From positions 186,001-250,000 of the forward strand of contig JAOULX010000002.1 of the NCBI GenBank assembly GCA_029881795.1: a stretch of 64,000 nt of DNA, written 5' to 3'. The position numbers and the translations under genes are program-made. Source of the stretch: Gammaproteobacteria bacterium (GTDB lineage: Bacteria > Pseudomonadota > Gammaproteobacteria > SZUA-229). The notes beneath the pieces are model-generated. The model worked only from the letters and a program-made list of their open reading frames with translations, searched no databases and was not told the DNA's origin. Below, piece by piece: positions 62,030 through 64,000 of the stretch (within the stretch, counting starts at the first letter, position 1; each line of letters opens with the position of its first letter).

Positions 62030-62878
62030 TTATTCAAAGGTGGCCAGAGCCTGTCCCATCTGAGTGACCTCGCCGGGTTTGATACTGTCGTCAAAACTCA
62101 CATTATCACCCATTAATAAAATCACTGTGGAACCGAGATTAAAGCGGCCCATTTCTGCGCCTTTTTTCAGGCTGATTTTGACATCCTGATAACGACGGTG
62201 TTTGACCGACCAGCCACTGGGTGGGGTTTCACAGCCACCCCAGACGGTATCGATAGCAGAGACGTTAATAGCACCGACCAGTATCATGATCATCGGGCCG
62301 GCAGCGGTATTAAATTTACAGACCACGCGTTCATTACGAGCAAACAGGCGGGGTACATTTTCCACGGTCCACGGCGCCACGCTAAACAGCCGTCCGGGCA
62401 CATAAACCGTGTCGGTTAATTCACCAGCCAATGGCATATGAATGCGGTGATAATCGGTTGGTGACAGATAGATCGTGCTGAACATACCATTTTCAAATGG
62501 CTCTGCCAGTTCTTTGATGCCGCCCACTAATTCCAGTAATGAATAATCCTGACCTTTAGCCTGAAAGAGTCGGCCACTTTCAATCGCTTGGGCCTGACTG
62601 ACTTTGCCATCAACCGGACACAGCAGGGTGTTTTTACCGCGTGCGTGTGGCCGTGCAGAAGGCTCAAGAGCGCGGGTAAAAAAATCGTTCAGAGATGTGT
62701 ATTCATAAGGATCTTTAATGACTGCCAGATCAAGATCAACCGGGTGCAGATAGCGATAAAGATCAATAAAACGGTTTTTGACCGGTGCCCAGGTGATATG
62801 GGCTAGGTAATAAGATAGCCAGGAAATAAAATGGTGCGGTATTAAATAAAACAGCAGGGTTTTGGTTTTTACATTCAT
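62030..62878 (-). CDS. psd: Phosphatidylserine decarboxylase proenzyme
   Basis: Makes phosphatidylethanolamine from the product of pssA. The self-cleavage motif LGST occurs in RFNLGSTVILLMGDN near the C-terminus; the serine becomes the pyruvoyl group. Other blocks are SLNDFFTRALEPSARP, LLCPVDGKVSQ and YLSPTDYHRIHMP with the active His. ATG 62878 gives 282 residues, the normal length, and begins before the N-terminal helix FYLIPHHFISWLSYYLA; the frame opening at 62977 is ignored. Confidence 0.95.
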   Translation of the reverse strand: MNVKTKTLLFYLIPHHFISWLSYYLAHITWAPVKNRFIDLYRYLHPVDLDLAVIKDPYEYTSLNDFFTRALEPSARPHARGKNTLLCPVDGKVSQAQAIESGRLFQAKGQDYSLLELVGGIKELAEPFENGMFSTIYLSPTDYHRIHMPLAGELTDTVYVPGRLFSVAPWTVENVPRLFARNERVVCKFNTAAGPMIMILVGAINVSAIDTVWGGCETPPSGWSVKHRRYQDVKISLKKGAEMGRFNLGSTVILLMGDNVSFDDSIKPGEVTQMGQALATFE

Positions 62879-62903
62879 AATATTATCAGTTAAAGGTAAG
62901 CGA

Positions 62904-63365
62904 TTAATGGTGATGATGGTGCTCATGGTTTTGTGCAGAATTTTTAACCGCTGCACTAAACGTTTGCTGACTGCCATCAGAGAGATGCAGACTCAGTGTA
63001 ACGTTGTCACCACTTTTCAGCTTTCTGCCGGGTTTGAACATCATTAAATGATAACTGCCGTGTTTCAGCGTTAACATTTGATTGGCCTGCACAATTAAAG
63101 ATTTCTGCGGTATCATGCGCGCCACTCCGTCGACTTCTTTACTCAGGTGGATTTCGATGCGAGCATAATCGGGGCTGCTGAAAGAGCTGATTTCAATGGC
63201 CTTGTCAGAACTGTTATGGAAGCTGGCAAAACCGGCATGAACGCGACTGACCGGCGGCATTTCTGGAACCCAGGCATCGTGAATCATCAGAGAACCGGCT
63301 GCATAGCTGTTGCTGCTGACAAGGTTTATGAAAACCATCAGCAAGCAGATGATGCTTAGACGCAT
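62904..63365 (-). CDS. Periplasmic copper chaperone PCu(A)C
   Basis: A 153-residue periplasmic copper(I) chaperone for cytochrome oxidase maturation. A signal peptide (about residues 1-23) begins at ATG 63365, which has AAGG upstream. The copper ligands His and Met are seen in IEIHLSKEV, RMIPQ and HGSYHLMMF. The C-terminal tail ends in NHEHHHHH, a metal-binding extension. It is divergent from prmB and lies 25 bp from psd on the same strand. Confidence 0.9.
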   Translation of the reverse strand: MRLSIICLLMVFINLVSSNSYAAGSLMIHDAWVPEMPPVSRVHAGFASFHNSSDKAIEISSFSSPDYARIEIHLSKEVDGVARMIPQKSLIVQANQMLTLKHGSYHLMMFKPGRKLKSGDNVTLSLHLSDGSQQTFSAAVKNSAQNHEHHHHH

Positions 63366-63466
63366 AGGAATACCTTCGATTATGCCAAAATTGGCGGCTA
63401 TTATAGGTGGCCGGGGCAGTGAGTGAAAGCGTAAATTTTTGATATGACTATATTGGAGCAAGCTGA

Positions 63467-64000
63467 GTGTCTGATCTAAAAGCAACAAGAGCGTTTGATG
63501 TGTCGGCTGTGGCGGCAGAGTTAGTGAGCATTCGTGATCTGGTTCGCTGGGGCGTCAGCTACTTCAATCAGGCCGAACTTTATTACGGCCACGGCATGGC
63601 TAATGCACTTGATGAAGCGGTGTTTATCGCCTTGTCGTGTCTGAATTTGCCGCAAAATATCAGTGAGAGTTATTTCGATTCACGCCTCATGCAGACTGAA
63701 CGCGAGGTTATTTTGAGGCTGTATCAGCGCCGTATTGAAGAGCGCACACCGGCGGCTTACCTGACCCATGAAGCCTGGTTTGCCGGTTTAAAGTTTTATG
63801 TCGATGAAAATGTGCTGGTACCGCGTTCGCCGATTGCTGAATTAATTGAAAACCGTTTTCAACCCTGGATTGATCCCGAACAGGTTGAGCATGTGCTGGA
63901 TCTTTGCACCGGCAGTGGCTGTATTGGTATTGCCTGCGCCTATGCTTTTGACTGGGCGCAAGTTGATCTGGCAGATATTTCAACGGAAGCGCTCGAAGTA
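63467..64000 (+). CDS. prmB: Ribosomal protein L3 glutamine methyltransferase PrmB, partial
   Basis: SAM-dependent methyltransferase that methylates ribosomal protein L3. The frame starts at GTG 63467, with GGAG at 63455-63458, and runs off the window end after 178 residues. Seen are the N-terminal helical domain ([22 protein letters not shown]), the typical [37 protein letters not shown], and the SAM motif [18 protein letters not shown]. The NPPY active site lies beyond the window. A cut by the window edge, not a truncation. Confidence 0.93.
   Translation, partial: MSDLKATRAFDVSAVAAELVSIRDLVRWGVSYFNQAELYYGHGMANALDEAVFIALSCLNLPQNISESYFDSRLMQTEREVILRLYQRRIEERTPAAYLTHEAWFAGLKFYVDENVLVPRSPIAELIENRFQPWIDPEQVEHVLDLCTGSGCIGIACAYAFDWAQVDLADISTEALEV

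Noticed and set aside
63708-63983. 91-codon frame antisense to prmB
   Set aside because: prmB shows clear family motifs on the plus strand over the same bases.

Overview
This is a chromosomal window from a gammaproteobacterium, moderately AT-leaning in its genes with strongly AT-rich spacers. The gene complement (soxXY, DsrE2 and rhodanese proteins, several small c-type cytochromes, MoeA/MobA/MobB, topoisomerase IV, LptFG, FimX-type c-di-GMP signalling, EF-P with both EpmA and EpmB) points to a sulfur-oxidising, respiratory member, perhaps near the Thiotrichales. The exact taxon cannot be fixed from sequence alone. No rRNA, tRNA, CRISPR array, insertion sequence or prophage was recognised; most genes are core or lineage-conserved.

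Layout. 1-6.6 kb: the start of a sox thiosulfate-oxidation operon (soxX, soxY cut by the window edge), a BepA-type protease, a lone rhodanese, a DsrE2 protein, a FadL-type outer-membrane porin and a secreted protein. 6.8-13.7 kb: branched-chain amino acid synthesis, ilvB-ilvH-ilvC, pssA and leuA. The ilvB and leuA leaders are both structured; the leuA leader has a good promoter, a Leu/Val-rich mini-ORF and mutually exclusive hairpins that look like a translational attenuator. 12.9-17.3 kb: a degenerate UDG-family protein, rimI, prfC and a REC/HD-GYP phosphodiesterase. 17.3-23.6 kb (minus): valS, holC, pepA and small hypotheticals. 23.9-26.6 kb: lptF-lptG and an RDD membrane protein. 27.0-30.1 kb: a Lys/Ala-rich histone H1-like protein and mobA-mobB-moeA. 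30.2-39.8 kb: xerD, dsbC, an AddA-type helicase-nuclease without its AddB partner nearby, and parE-parC. 40.1-46.4 kb: a Cache sensor with no recognised output domain, a HIG1-like membrane protein, and a respiratory/signalling cluster (cytochrome b561, SHP-type cytochrome, diheme cytochrome, PepSY protein, response regulator, histidine kinase, DUF1059 protein). 46.7-54.6 kb: accessory genes, namely a lipoprotein, TetR-LpxR with a clear palindromic operator, an exported protein whose natural start looks one A out of frame, an ArsR-rhodanese regulator facing a sterol-desaturase-type gene and a VTT-rhodanese fusion, and htpX. 54.6-59.2 kb: a DUF302 protein, a FimX homologue and a PilZ protein. 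59.4-64 kb: epmB, efp, epmA, psd, a PCu(A)C copper chaperone and the start of prmB.

How the parts fit. SoxXY, the rhodanese and DsrE2 suggest inorganic sulfur oxidation and persulfide handling. The SHP/DHC/b561 set with its own two-component system looks like an electron-transfer branch under envelope control. FimX plus PilZ and the HD-GYP protein give a c-di-GMP layer probably directed at type IV pili. pssA and psd are the two steps to phosphatidylethanolamine, encoded apart. The most interesting unexplained signals are the leuA and ilvB leaders, the A6 frameshift at 50033-50038, the ArsR-rhodanese locus and the cytochrome/two-component cluster.
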